Program-made: the position numbers and the translations under genes | In this document: piece after piece, positions 9,576 through 18,649 of the stretch | Layout of the letters: every line of letters starts with the position of its first letter | Position numbering within the stretch: position 1 is the stretch's first letter | Origin: Mycobacterium colombiense | Lineage (GTDB): Bacteria > Actinomycetota > Actinomycetes > Mycobacteriales > Mycobacteriaceae | DNA length: 64,000 bases | Direction: 5' to 3' | Assembly: GCF_001672755.1 (NCBI RefSeq) | Contig: NZ_LZKI01000074.1 | Location: forward strand, 1-64,000 | Notes under the pieces: model-generated | Seen by the model: only the letters and a program-made list of their open reading frames with translations | The model's database searches: none | Told to the model about the DNA's origin: nothing

Positions 9576-9757
9576 ATCGACGGAGCCGGTTCCAGCTTCG
9601 CCTGGGCGGCGAGGATCGCGCGCAACGTGCGCCGGCAGCGGCCGCAGTCGCCGCCGGCGCCGCACGCGGCGGCGATCTCTTTGGAGGTCGATGCGCCCTG
9701 TGCGACGACGTCGCACACCGTCTGGTTGGTTGCCCCAACACAGAGGCACACGTACAT
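9572..9757 (-). CDS. bfd: Bacterioferritin-associated ferredoxin
   Basis: 61 residues beginning MYVCLCVGATNQTVCDVV. The four [2Fe-2S] ligand cysteines are in CLC (two) and GDCGRCRR (two), as in Bfd. Bfd docks on bacterioferritin and passes electrons to reduce and release stored iron. Divergent from bfrA about 340 bases away, with tandem IdeR boxes between. Its stop overlaps the last codons of the convergent crotonase gene by four bases. Confidence 0.92.
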   Translation of the reverse strand: MYVCLCVGATNQTVCDVVAQGASTSKEIAAACGAGGDCGRCRRTLRAILAAQAKLEPAPSI

Positions 9758-9886
9758 CAGCGCACCTCCTGCACGTCGGAATCCCCTTCGTCGAGAGTTC
9801 TGTCCAGCGTCTGCGATTCGTCCCCGACTCCGGCGTTCCGAGTCATCGGGCACTCTGGCGATGAGGCCGAATGCGCATGCAGCTTA

Positions 9887-9905
9887 TTAGCAGAGTCTAA
9901 CCTAA
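9887..9905. promoter_or_regulatory. IdeR iron box 1
   Basis: TTAGCAGAGTCTAACCTAA fits the 19-bp IdeR consensus TTAGGTTAGSCTWACCTAA, with a near-perfect right half and a degenerate left half. It lies between divergent bfd and bfrA. In M. tuberculosis bfrA is preceded by tandem IdeR boxes and activated by iron-loaded IdeR. Confidence 0.85.
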
Positions 9906-9910
9906 GTTCG

Positions 9911-9929
9911 TAAGCGCAGTCTAACCTAA
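9911..9929. promoter_or_regulatory. IdeR iron box 2
   Basis: TAAGCGCAGTCTAACCTAA repeats box 1 with a 24-bp period; the 11-mer AGTCTAACCTA is identical. Two boxes in tandem match the architecture of the mycobacterial bfrA promoter. Confidence 0.85.
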
Positions 9930-10096
9930 CCAAGGGGCGACTTACTTCACTCTTGACGTCACTGAGTGCAGCCAAACCTTGCTGGAACATTCCAAGCGGC
10001 CGTGGCAAAGTGCAGCTACAGCCCAGGTTTGCGTGCTCCAGCCCAGCGCGCCCGCCACGGCCACACACGCCAGCCGCTCACACCATAGGAGTGACA

Positions 10097-10576
10097 ATGC
10101 AAGGGGATCCGGAAGTTTTGCGTCTGCTCAACGAGCAGTTGACCAGCGAGCTCACCGCGATCAACCAATACTTCCTGCACTCCAAGATGCAGGACAACTG
10201 GGGTTTCACCGAGTTAGCTGAGCACACCCGGGCCGAGTCCTTCGACGAGATGCGACACGCCGAGGCGATCACCGACCGCATTCTGTTGCTCGACGGGTTG
10301 CCGAACTATCAGCGGCTCTTCTCGCTGCGCATCGGCCAGACGCTGCGCGAGCAGTTCGAGGCCGACCTGGCGATCGAACACGAGGTGATGGATCGGCTCA
10401 AGCCGGCGATCATCCTGTGCCGGGAAAAGCAGGACTCCACCACCGCGAACCTCTTCGAGGAGATCGTCGCCGACGAGGAAAAGCACATCGACTACCTCGA
10501 GACCCAACTCGAGTTGATGGACAAACTGGGCGTGGAGCTGTACTCGGCGCAGTGCGTGTCGCGGCCACCCAGCTGA
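10097..10576 (+). CDS. bfrA: Bacterioferritin BfrA
   Basis: 159 residues, same length as M. tuberculosis Rv1876. Four-helix ferritin with ferroxidase ligands Glu18 (LTSELTAINQYF), Glu51 and His54 (SFDEMRHAEA), Glu127 and His130 (IVADEEKHIDYLE) and the haem-binding Met52 in the same helix. It stores iron as a 24-mer. Its upstream region carries two IdeR boxes, implying activation when iron is replete; the divergent bfd would mobilise the store. Confidence 0.97.
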   Translation: MQGDPEVLRLLNEQLTSELTAINQYFLHSKMQDNWGFTELAEHTRAESFDEMRHAEAITDRILLLDGLPNYQRLFSLRIGQTLREQFEADLAIEHEVMDRLKPAIILCREKQDSTTANLFEEIVADEEKHIDYLETQLELMDKLGVELYSAQCVSRPPS

Positions 10577-10665
10577 CTCTCGGGCGCCGCCTGACGCGGA
10601 AGGTTTTGGTTGCCACCGGTTGACCGTGGGCACTCATTACCATCAAACGTCGTGGGAAGGCAGGC

Positions 10666-12738
10666 ATGACGAGGGCGACGCCAGCATCGGCTCCGGCCGG
10701 CCACGCTCCGGATTCGCGACCCGACAATGTCGCGGTCGACGCGCAGCGACGCAATTTCATCTTCGTGGCGATCCTGCTCGGCATGCTGATGGCCGCACTG
10801 GACCAGACGATCGTGGCGACCGCGTTGCCGACCATCGTCGCCAATCTCGGTGGCGCAGGCCATCAATCGTGGGTGGTCACCAGCTACCTCCTCGCGTCGA
10901 CCATCATCACCGCCCTCGTCGGCAAGTTCGGTGACCTGTTCGGCCGCAAGCGGGTGTTCCAGGCGGCCGTCGTGTTCTTCGTCGCCGGATCCGTGCTGTG
11001 CGGGCTCTCGAGTTCGATGGGCATGCTGGTCGCGTCGCGCGCACTGCAGGGCATTGGCGGCGGCGGGCTCATGGTGACCGCCATGGCCCTGATCGGCGAG
11101 GTGATCCCGCTGCGGGACCGGGGCCGCTACCAAGGGGCGATGGGAGCGGTGTTCGGTGTCACCACCGTGATCGGCCCCTTGCTCGGCGGCTACTTCACCG
11201 ACCACTTCACCTGGCGGTGGGCCTTCTGGATCAACGTGCCGATCTCGGTCGTGGTCTTCTTCGTCGCGGCCGCCGCCATCCCGGCGCTGACCGAACGCAC
11301 CAAACCGGTCATCGACTACACCGGGATCCTGTTCGTCGGCGTGGGAGCCGCCGGCCTGACACTGGCCACCAGTTGGGGCGGGACCACCTATCCCTGGGGA
11401 TCGCCGATGATCATCGGCCTGTTCGTCGGCTCGGTGATCGCGTTGTGCCTCTTCGCTTGGGTGGAAAGTCGCGCCGCCGAGCCGATCCTGCCGATCCGGC
11501 TGTTTCGGAGTTCGGTGTTCACGGTCTGCTGTGTGCTGTCTTTCGTGGTCGGGTTCGCGATGCTGGGCGCCCTGACGTTCCTGCCGACGTACATGCAATT
11601 CGTCGACGGGGTCTCGGCCACCACGTCGGGCCTGCGCACGCTGCCGATGGTGCTGGGGATGCTGACCACCTCGATGGGCAGTGGGGTGATCGTCGGGCGC
11701 ACGGGCAGATACAAAGTCTTTCCCATCGCCGGCACCGCCGTCATGGCGGCGGCATTCTTTCTGATGTCGCGGATGGACCCGTCGACATCCGCTGTCGTCC
11801 AATCGTTGTTCCTTGTCATCCTCGGCGCCGGGATCGGGATGTGCATGCAGACCCTGGTCCTGATCGTGCAGAACACTTCGAGCTTCGACGACCTCGGCGT
11901 CGCGACCTCCGGCGTCACCTTCTTCCGCACGATCGGCAGCTCGTTCGGAGCCGCCATCTTCGGTTCGCTGTTCACGAACTTTCTGCACAGCCGGATCGGC
12001 CCGGCGTTGGCGGCCGGCCACGCGCCGGCAGCGGCCGCCGCGTCGCCGGAGGCGCTACACCGGCTGCCCCACCAGGCGGCCGCCCCGATCGTCGCCGCCT
12101 ACGCCGACTCGCTCACCCAGGTTTTCCTCTGGGCGGTCCCGGTGGCACTGGTGGGTTTCGTGCTGGCGTTGTTCCTGCGCGAGGTCCCGCTCCAGGAATT
12201 CCACGACAGCACAGTCGATCTCGGCGATGCGTTCGGAATGCCGACCAGCGAGACGCCCGACCAGATGCTGGAGAATGCGATCGCGCGGATGATGCGCGGC
12301 GAAACCGGAATGCGGTTGCGCAGCATCGCGATGCGACCCGACTGCCGACTCGACGTCGCCGGGCTGTGGGGAGTCCTGCGGATCAATCGGTACACACAGA
12401 TGTACGGGGCCGCCCGGCTCACCGACATGGCCGACTATCTACGGGTGCCGTTCGAGATTCTCGAGCCTACCTTCGCCCGCCTGGTGTCCGGCGGCTACGC
12501 GCAGCGCGACGGCGAGCAGATGTGGCTCACGCCGGCCGGGGGACAACAAGTCGCCTACGTCCAGTCGCTGCTGTTGAGTTGGCTCGTGGACAAGCTCGCC
12601 CGGTCACCGGGTTTCGCGGGGCGCCCGGACCGCCGCGCGGTCGAGGCCGCGCTGGAACGCGTCGCGCATCGCGTTCTGGCCCAACGTGATTGGGATGACG
12701 AGCAGCCCACCATGGCGATCCCCTCAGCCGCTCGTTAG
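10666..12738 (+). CDS. DHA2-type MFS exporter with C-terminal winged-helix-like domain (Rv1877-like)
   Basis: 690 residues. Residues about 30-515 form a 14-TM DHA2 drug:H+ antiporter: LDQTIVATALPTIVANLGG is motif D1, GKFGDLFGRKRVF motif A, and GAVFGVTTVIGPLLGGYF motif C. About 170 residues follow the last membrane span. Within them RLTDMADYLRVPFEILEPTF and ARLVSGGYAQRDGEQMWLTP have the shape of a MarR-like winged helix. Rv1877 in M. tuberculosis has the same length and position after bfrA. Substrate unknown; the fused domain may couple transport to sensing or simply aid assembly. Confidence 0.92.
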   Translation: MTRATPASAPAGHAPDSRPDNVAVDAQRRNFIFVAILLGMLMAALDQTIVATALPTIVANLGGAGHQSWVVTSYLLASTIITALVGKFGDLFGRKRVFQAAVVFFVAGSVLCGLSSSMGMLVASRALQGIGGGGLMVTAMALIGEVIPLRDRGRYQGAMGAVFGVTTVIGPLLGGYFTDHFTWRWAFWINVPISVVVFFVAAAAIPALTERTKPVIDYTGILFVGVGAAGLTLATSWGGTTYPWGSPMIIGLFVGSVIALCLFAWVESRAAEPILPIRLFRSSVFTVCCVLSFVVGFAMLGALTFLPTYMQFVDGVSATTSGLRTLPMVLGMLTTSMGSGVIVGRTGRYKVFPIAGTAVMAAAFFLMSRMDPSTSAVVQSLFLVILGAGIGMCMQTLVLIVQNTSSFDDLGVATSGVTFFRTIGSSFGAAIFGSLFTNFLHSRIGPALAAGHAPAAAAASPEALHRLPHQAAAPIVAAYADSLTQVFLWAVPVALVGFVLALFLREVPLQEFHDSTVDLGDAFGMPTSETPDQMLENAIARMMRGETGMRLRSIAMRPDCRLDVAGLWGVLRINRYTQMYGAARLTDMADYLRVPFEILEPTFARLVSGGYAQRDGEQMWLTPAGGQQVAYVQSLLLSWLVDKLARSPGFAGRPDRRAVEAALERVAHRVLAQRDWDDEQPTMAIPSAAR

Positions 12739-12803
12739 CCGCCACCCATCCGCATTCGCCGACATCCCCGACCGGGGTCCGGACGCGGGCGTACCATCAC
12801 GCC

Positions 12804-13298
12804 ATGAGCCGAATCGGAACATTTGCTGACGACGACCTGGCCGGCTGGTTTGCGAAGTCTCCGGACATCGGCGGCGCCCTGGGCGGCTTCAGCCAGGCGG
12901 TCTACACCAAGAACCGGTTGCCGTTGCGCACCCGCGAACTGGCCCGGGCCGTGATCGCCCACCGCAACGAATGCGTCGTCTGCGTCAACACCCGCGACGA
13001 AGACGGACCCGCCGCCGGCGTCGACGAGGAGTTGTACGACCACGTCCACGAATGGCGCACCTGGCCCGGTTACAGCGACCAGGAGCGGCTGGCCGCCGAG
13101 TTCGCAGACCGCTTCGCCACCGACCACACCGCCCTGCGCGACGACGAAGACTTCTGGAGCCGTTGCGCGGAACACTTCTCCGACGAGTTGCTGGCCGACC
13201 TGGCCCTGTCCTGCGCGTTGTGGGTCGGCATGGGTCGAGTGCTGCGGACCCTCGACATCGGCCAGGCCTGCAAGCTCACCATCCCCAGCCGCGGCTAG
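12804..13298 (+). CDS. AhpD-like / carboxymuconolactone decarboxylase family protein
   Basis: 164 residues, helical CMD fold with a redox-type pair in RNECVVCVNTRDE. The adjacent His of true AhpD is not in its usual place, so a peroxidase-recycling role is not assured. The core ELARAVIAHRNECVVCVN and ATDHTALRDDEDFWSRCAEH are typical of a CMD subgroup common in actinobacteria. Its closest relative in this window is the gene at 48235-48717. Confidence 0.85.
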   Translation: MSRIGTFADDDLAGWFAKSPDIGGALGGFSQAVYTKNRLPLRTRELARAVIAHRNECVVCVNTRDEDGPAAGVDEELYDHVHEWRTWPGYSDQERLAAEFADRFATDHTALRDDEDFWSRCAEHFSDELLADLALSCALWVGMGRVLRTLDIGQACKLTIPSRG

Positions 13299-13404
13299 CG
13301 TTCTGCCGTCTGGGCCGGGCAGCCGGCGATGACGCGCGCCCCGGGCACAAATGACGCCGCAGTGATGTTGCGGTGTGGGTGAGAGAACTCAGCGGGAGGC
13401 GCCG

Positions 13405-14286
13405 ATGAAGATTCGCTTCGGCGTCGGGCTGGGCGCCGACACCGCACCGAACCACCTGGCCGAGATCGTCGATCAACTCGAGGCCGGCGGGGTGGACTCG
13501 CTGTGGTTTTCCGAACTGGTGTATTCGCCGGCGGTCGATCCGGTGGTCGGCATGGCATATGCGCTCGCGCGGACGACCCGGCTGAAGGTGGGCACGTCGG
13601 TTGCCGTGCTGCCGGGACGGCATCCGGTGCTGGTGGCAAAGCAGTTGGCGTCCTTGGCGGCCGTCGCGCCCAAGCGGGTGCTGCCCGTCTTCGGTCTGCG
13701 CTCGGCGATACCGGCCGAACGCGAGGTGTTCGTGGTCCCCGACGGCGAGCGCGCGGCGGTGTTCGACGAGTCGCTGCGGCTGCTGCGGGCGGCGCTGGTC
13801 GAGGAGTCGGCGACGTTCAGCGGCCGGTATTTCAGCGTCACCGACGTGGCCGTCGCCCCGAGACCGGCACCGCCGCTGGACATCTGGGTGGGCGGTTCGG
13901 CGCCGGCGGCGTTTCGGCGCATCGGTGCGCTGGGCGACGGCTGGCTGGGCAGCTTCCTCACCCCGGCAGAGGCGCGGGCCGGGCGCGAGGCGATCGAGCG
14001 GGCCGCCGCGGCCGCCGGCCGCAGCATCGAACCCGACCACTTCGGCATCTCGCTGGCAGTCGCCGACGGGCAATTGCCCGCCGAGCTGGCCGCGGCGGTG
14101 CGCCGGCGGCGCCCGGACCGCGACCCCGGCGAGCTGATCGCCGCGGGGTGGGCTCAGCTGCATCGACAACTCGACGCCTACATCGAGGCGGGATTGACGA
14201 AATTCGTCATCCGCCCGGTGGGCAAGGCGCCGGTGGACGGCTTTATCGATCGATTCGTCACCGAATTGGTCGCCCGGCAGAACTGA
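13405..14286 (+). CDS. F420-dependent LLM-class oxidoreductase
   Basis: 293 residues, luciferase-like TIM barrel. MKIRFGVGLGADTAPNHLAE, TTRLKVGTSVAVLPGRHPVL and PPLDIWVGGSAPAAFRRIGA are the conserved strands of the TIGR03854-type F420 family. It would transfer hydride from reduced F420 to an unknown substrate. It lies 47 bases upstream of glnA3 and may be co-transcribed with it. Confidence 0.87.
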   Translation: MKIRFGVGLGADTAPNHLAEIVDQLEAGGVDSLWFSELVYSPAVDPVVGMAYALARTTRLKVGTSVAVLPGRHPVLVAKQLASLAAVAPKRVLPVFGLRSAIPAEREVFVVPDGERAAVFDESLRLLRAALVEESATFSGRYFSVTDVAVAPRPAPPLDIWVGGSAPAAFRRIGALGDGWLGSFLTPAEARAGREAIERAAAAAGRSIEPDHFGISLAVADGQLPAELAAAVRRRRPDRDPGELIAAGWAQLHRQLDAYIEAGLTKFVIRPVGKAPVDGFIDRFVTELVARQN

Positions 14287-14333
14287 GCGCCGGTTACGCC
14301 CACGGCGAGATCCGAGGTTGGGAGAATGAAGCC

Positions 14334-15686
14334 ATGACCGGCACACCGCTTGCCGCCGCGGCCATCGCCCAACTGGAGGGCGAGGGCGTCGACACGGTCA
14401 TCGGCACCGTGGTGAATCCCGCCGGGCTCACCCTGGCCAAAACTGTGCCGATCAGGCGAACCAACACGTTCGCGGATCCCGGCTTGGGGGCCAGCCCGTC
14501 CTGGCACGCATTCGCCATCGATCAGACCGGCATCGCCTTCACCGCCGATGTGGGCGTGGTGGGGGACCAGCGTCTACGCATCGATCTGTCCGCGTTGCGG
14601 ATCGTCGGCGACGGTCTGGCGTGGGCGCCCGCCGCGTTTTTCTCTCAGGACGGCACGCCGGTTCCGACCTGCAGCCGGGGAACGTTGCGACGTCTGGAGG
14701 CCGCACTCACCGAAGCCGGGATCGAGGCCGCGATCGGGCACGAGATCGAGTTCCTCCTGGTCGGACCGGACGGCGACCGGCTGCCGTCGACGTTGTGGGC
14801 GCAGTACGGCCTGGCCGGCGTGCTGGAGCACGAAGCGTTCGTGCGCGACGTGATCGGGTCGGCGACCGGTGCCGGCATCGCGATCGAACAGTTCCACCCC
14901 GAATACGGCGCCAACCAGTTCGAGATCTCGCTGTCACCACAGACCCCGGTGGCCGCCGCCGATCAGCTGATCCTGATGCGGCTCCTCATCGGCCGCGCGG
15001 CCCGCCGCCACGGGCTGCGCATCAGCCTGTCGCCCGCGCCGTTCGCCGATGGTGTCGGATCCGGTGCCCACCAACACTTTTCGCTGACGACGTCGGAGGG
15101 CCCGCTGTTCTCCGACGGCCGCGAAACCCACGGCATGACGGAGGCGGGGGAGAGCGCGATAGCGGGCGTGGTCCGCGGCCTGCCGGAGGCCCAGGGCGTG
15201 TTGTGCGGGTCCATCGTCTCCGGCCTGCGGCTGCGCCCTGGCAATTGGGCCGGCGCCTACGCGTGCTGGGGCACCGAAAACCGCGAGGCCGCGGTAAGAT
15301 TCGTGGTCGGCGGCTCGGGAAGTCCGCGCGGCGGCAATGTCGAGGTGAAGATCGTCGACCCGTCGGCGAACCCGTACCTCGCCTCGGCCGCCATCCTCGG
15401 CCTGGCCCTGGACGGCATCAAGTGCCAGGTGGCGCTGCCACCGGAGATCACGGTCGACCCGGCCGTCCTGTCCGATTCCGATCGCGAGCGCGACGGCATC
15501 GTACGCCTGACCAGTTCGCAGACCGAAGCGATTGCGGCACTTGATGGTTCAGAGGCGATGCGCCGGGTCCTCGGCGATCCGGCGGTCGACATGGTGGTCG
15601 CGGTTCGCCGCCTGGAACGGGAGCGCTACGGCGACCTGACGCCCGAGCAGCTGGCGGACAAATTCCGCATGGCCTGGAGCCTGTGA
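14334..15686 (+). CDS. glnA3: GlnA3, glutamine-synthetase-like ligase
   Basis: 450 residues, the same length as Rv1878. GS catalytic barrel motifs are present: IEFLLVG and VEVKIVDPSANPYLA, GAHQHFSLT (ATP/glutamate binding), and HPEYGANQFEIS. Divergence from GlnA1 is large. GlnA3-type enzymes in actinobacteria are associated with gamma-glutamylation of polyamines or other amines rather than ammonia. Six bases separate its stop from an amidohydrolase, so the two are translated together. Confidence 0.92.
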   Translation: MTGTPLAAAAIAQLEGEGVDTVIGTVVNPAGLTLAKTVPIRRTNTFADPGLGASPSWHAFAIDQTGIAFTADVGVVGDQRLRIDLSALRIVGDGLAWAPAAFFSQDGTPVPTCSRGTLRRLEAALTEAGIEAAIGHEIEFLLVGPDGDRLPSTLWAQYGLAGVLEHEAFVRDVIGSATGAGIAIEQFHPEYGANQFEISLSPQTPVAAADQLILMRLLIGRAARRHGLRISLSPAPFADGVGSGAHQHFSLTTSEGPLFSDGRETHGMTEAGESAIAGVVRGLPEAQGVLCGSIVSGLRLRPGNWAGAYACWGTENREAAVRFVVGGSGSPRGGNVEVKIVDPSANPYLASAAILGLALDGIKCQVALPPEITVDPAVLSDSDRERDGIVRLTSSQTEAIAALDGSEAMRRVLGDPAVDMVVAVRRLERERYGDLTPEQLADKFRMAWSL

Positions 15687-15692
15687 CTATTT

Positions 15693-16805
15693 ATGGTCTC
15701 CGACACCCGCGCCCTGGCCCAGCAGATCGGCGCAGTGGCGCTGGTCGATCAGCATGTCCACGGTTGCTGGCTGACGCCCGGAGATCGGCAGCGATTCGAG
15801 AACGCGCTCAACGAGGCCAACAGCGATCCCATCAATTACTCGGGCTTCGACTCGCAACTCGGATTCGCGGTGCGCGCGCATTGCGCCCCCGTCCTGGGGC
15901 TGCCCGAACACGCCGATCCGCAGGCCTATTGGGAGCGGCGCAGCCAATTCCAGGAGGAGGAGCTGGCGCGGCTGTTCCTGGCGGCCGCCGGCGTGAGTGA
16001 CTGGCTGGTGGACACCGGGATCGGCAGCGGGGGTATCGCCGGGGTTGCGGACATGGCCCGGCTGTCCGGAGCTCGCGCGCGTGAGGTCGTCCGTCTCGAG
16101 GAGGTGGCCGAGCAGGCCGCGAAGGCGCCGGGTGACTACGTCGCGGCGTTTGAGGAGATCCTGCATCGGCGCGCCGCCGGCGCGGTCGGCACCAAATCGA
16201 TTCTGGCCTACCGCGGCGGGTTTGACGGCGACCTGAGCGACCCGTCGACGGCGGAGGTCGCCGAGGCCGCCGGTCGCTGGCGTGAGCGCGGCGGTACCCG
16301 ATTGCAGGACAGGGTCCTGCTGCGGTTCGGTTTGCACCAGGCGCTGCGACTGGGCAGGCCGCTGCAGTTGCACGTCGGGTTCGGCGACCGTGATTGCGAC
16401 CTACGCAAGGCCAATCCGCTGCTGCTGGTTGACTTTCTGCGCGACACGGCGGACGTCCCGATCGTCCTGCTGCACTGCTATCCCTACGAGCGCGAGGCCG
16501 GCTATCTGGCCCAGGCGTTCAACAACGTGTATCTCGACGGCGGTTTGAGCGTCAACCACCTGGGGGCGCGGTCGCCGGCCTTCCTTGCTCGATTGCTGGA
16601 GATGGCGCCCTTTTCCAAGATCCTCTATTCGTCAGACGGATTCGGCCCGGCAGAACTGCACTTTCTCGGCGCGGTCCTGTGGCGCAGGGGCATTGATCGG
16701 GTGCTACACGAGTTCGTGGAGCGCGGCGACTGGAGCGAGGCGGACGCCATCCGGGTGGTCGATTTGATCGCCCGCGAGAACGCCAGGCGCGTCTACCGCG
16801 TTTGA
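15693..16805 (+). CDS. Amidohydrolase partner of GlnA3 (Rv1879-like)
   Basis: 370 residues. Amidohydrolase-superfamily barrel: ALVDQHVHGCWLTP carries the HxH motif, RPLQLHVGFGD and PIVLLHCYPYEREAG further metal ligands, and ILYSSDGFGPAEL the catalytic Asp. Fungal FluG fuses just such an amidohydrolase to a GS domain; here the two are split but adjacent, as in Rv1878-Rv1879. The likely reaction is hydrolysis of a gamma-glutamyl amide, but that is inference. Confidence 0.88.
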   Translation: MVSDTRALAQQIGAVALVDQHVHGCWLTPGDRQRFENALNEANSDPINYSGFDSQLGFAVRAHCAPVLGLPEHADPQAYWERRSQFQEEELARLFLAAAGVSDWLVDTGIGSGGIAGVADMARLSGARAREVVRLEEVAEQAAKAPGDYVAAFEEILHRRAAGAVGTKSILAYRGGFDGDLSDPSTAEVAEAAGRWRERGGTRLQDRVLLRFGLHQALRLGRPLQLHVGFGDRDCDLRKANPLLLVDFLRDTADVPIVLLHCYPYEREAGYLAQAFNNVYLDGGLSVNHLGARSPAFLARLLEMAPFSKILYSSDGFGPAELHFLGAVLWRRGIDRVLHEFVERGDWSEADAIRVVDLIARENARRVYRV

Positions 16806-16836
16806 CCCCCGGTGACGCCGGGGTATCCCTCCGTCC

Positions 16837-17670
16837 GTGGCGACCGCGAAGGGCGTCTTGGGCTGGGCCCGCGACAAGGTGGTGTCGTGGGTGCCCAAAG
16901 CCGACCTCGACCAGCGGGATCCGGACTACATCCGCGACCAGCTGCCGGGAACCTGGTTGCTGGCGTCGCTCTATTTCAGGGCGGACGTGCGGGGCCTCGA
17001 TCGCATTCCGGCCGAGGGACCGGTGCTGCTGGTGGGCAATCACAGCGGTGGCAACGTGCCGCCCGACACCTTCGTGTTCACGCTCGCCTTCTGCTCCTAT
17101 TTCGGCGTCGAGCGGCCCTTCTACCAGTTGGCCCATGACCTCGTCGTCTCCGCTCCGCCGCTGGGAGGGTTGCGCAAATTCGGCACGGTAGCCGCCAATC
17201 CCGAGAACGCCCGTCTCGCATTGGATTCCGGCGCCGCGCTACTGGTCTACCCCGGGGGGGACTACGAGGTGTTCCGACCCTCGTGGGAGCGCCACAAGGT
17301 CGACTTCGGCGGGCGCATGGGCTACGTAAAGCTGGCCCGCGAGGCCAGGGTGCCGATCGTCCCCGTCGCGAGCATCGGTGGGCAGGAAAGCGCGCTTTTC
17401 CTCAACCGCGGGCAGTGGCTGGCCAAGTTGCTGATGGCCGACAAGTTGCTGCGGCTCAAGAGCATTCCGATATCGCTGGCGCTGCCCTGGGGCCTCAACA
17501 TCAGCGACCTGGCCGGCCACATCCCGCTGCCCACCAAGATCGTGATCGAGGTTCAAGACCCGATCGAGGTGGACGGCGACGATCAAGCGGTGCACGACAA
17601 GGTGATGGCCTCCCTGCAGGCGGGCGTCGACCGACTGGCCGCCGAACGACGATTCCCGGTGATCGGCTGA
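16837..17670 (+). CDS. PlsC-like acyltransferase
   Basis: 277 residues from GTG. LVGNHSGGNVPPDTFVF is a variant of the NHxxxxD acyltransferase motif (His present, Asp shifted to PPD), and LLVYPGGDYEVFRPS is the second conserved block. It belongs to the LPLAT superfamily, possibly acting on diacylglycerol or lysophospholipid at the inner face of the membrane. The SRPBCC gene downstream overlaps it (TGATG), so they form an operon. Resembles the M. tuberculosis protein annotated at Rv1920, but that is from memory. Confidence 0.82.
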   Translation: MATAKGVLGWARDKVVSWVPKADLDQRDPDYIRDQLPGTWLLASLYFRADVRGLDRIPAEGPVLLVGNHSGGNVPPDTFVFTLAFCSYFGVERPFYQLAHDLVVSAPPLGGLRKFGTVAANPENARLALDSGAALLVYPGGDYEVFRPSWERHKVDFGGRMGYVKLAREARVPIVPVASIGGQESALFLNRGQWLAKLLMADKLLRLKSIPISLALPWGLNISDLAGHIPLPTKIVIEVQDPIEVDGDDQAVHDKVMASLQAGVDRLAAERRFPVIG

Positions 17671-18104
17671 TGCGCGTCGAACGCCGTTGCGTCATCAACG
17701 CCGACCGTGCCGCCGTCTGGAAAATCGTCAGCGACCCGGACTGTTACCCCTCTTTCATGGCGAACCTGGAGCGATGGGAGTCGTCGAACGACAAACCATC
17801 CGGCGTCGGGGCGCGGTACACCGTCCACTGGAAGATCGGCTCCGTACCCGTTGGCGGGTTGATCGAGGTGGTCGAGTTCGACGACGGCCGCGACCTCGCC
17901 TGGGTGGGAATCACCGGCGTAACGCTGCGCGGGCGGATACGGTTGCGCGACAGAGGCGACGGCTGCACAAGGGTGACTTTTCGGCTGTCGTATCAGGCGC
18001 CCGGCGGAATACTCGGGTATATCGCCGATCGGATCGCCGTGCGCCAGGTGGGACGCACACTGACGGAAACGTTGAAACGGCTCCGCAGACTGGCCGAGTC
18101 GTAG
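17670..18104 (+). CDS. SRPBCC (START-like) lipid/aromatic-binding protein
   Basis: 144 residues. MRVERRCVINADRAAVWKIV opens the Bet v1/START helix-grip fold (polyketide cyclase/dehydrase group). Its ATG at 17670 overlaps the preceding TGA, indicating translational coupling with the acyltransferase. It may carry or present a lipid substrate. No catalytic residues can be assigned. Confidence 0.8.
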   Translation: MRVERRCVINADRAAVWKIVSDPDCYPSFMANLERWESSNDKPSGVGARYTVHWKIGSVPVGGLIEVVEFDDGRDLAWVGITGVTLRGRIRLRDRGDGCTRVTFRLSYQAPGGILGYIADRIAVRQVGRTLTETLKRLRRLAES

Positions 18105-18119
18105 CCGCGACAAGCGTTG

Positions 18120-18578
18120 TCAGACCAGCGCTGAAGCGTCGAACACCCAGCTCACATCGCCGGTCGCCAAGCCCTCGAAGTGGTTCGGGGGAGCGAAGGC
18201 CACCAGGCTGTTGAAGTCCCAATAGTCTTTCCAGACAGTCACTTTGCCGTCGACGACCTTGTGCACCGTGACGAATCGCAGCACACCCTGCTCGCCGGTG
18301 GCGAACGTCCAAGTCTCGGAGTGCTCGTAGAGCACGTCGGAGCCGTTGGACACCAGGACGCCGGTGTGGTTCTCGTAGCCGGCCAGCTGTTCGAGACCCA
18401 CCCTGAGGCGCTTGACGATGTCCTCCGGACCGCGGGCCGCCAATGCGGGAACCGGCATGTCGACATAGAGGCAGTCGTCGGACAGGAAGGTCTTGATCGC
18501 TTCCCAATCGCGCCGCGACAGGGCCTGCCACAGCCCACGTACGACATCCTCGACCGCGATCATAGATACCTCTGTCAT
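18120..18578 (-). CDS. SnoaL-like / limonene-epoxide-hydrolase-family protein
   Basis: 152 residues with the NTF2-like cone fold: EDVVRGLWQALSRRDWEAIK, DDCLYVDMPVPALAARGPED and GKVTVWKDYWDF. The last block is characteristic of the limonene-1,2-epoxide hydrolase/SnoaL group, but I cannot confirm the Asp-Arg-Asp triad. It converges on the SRPBCC gene with a 15-base gap. Confidence 0.75.
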   Translation of the reverse strand: MTEVSMIAVEDVVRGLWQALSRRDWEAIKTFLSDDCLYVDMPVPALAARGPEDIVKRLRVGLEQLAGYENHTGVLVSNGSDVLYEHSETWTFATGEQGVLRFVTVHKVVDGKVTVWKDYWDFNSLVAFAPPNHFEGLATGDVSWVFDASALV

Positions 18579-18649
18579 AACGGCAAATAGAACCGTGTTG
18601 CCGCGCCGGTGTCAATAAGTCGGCCGGAGGGTCGCGGGGCGGTGGGCCG

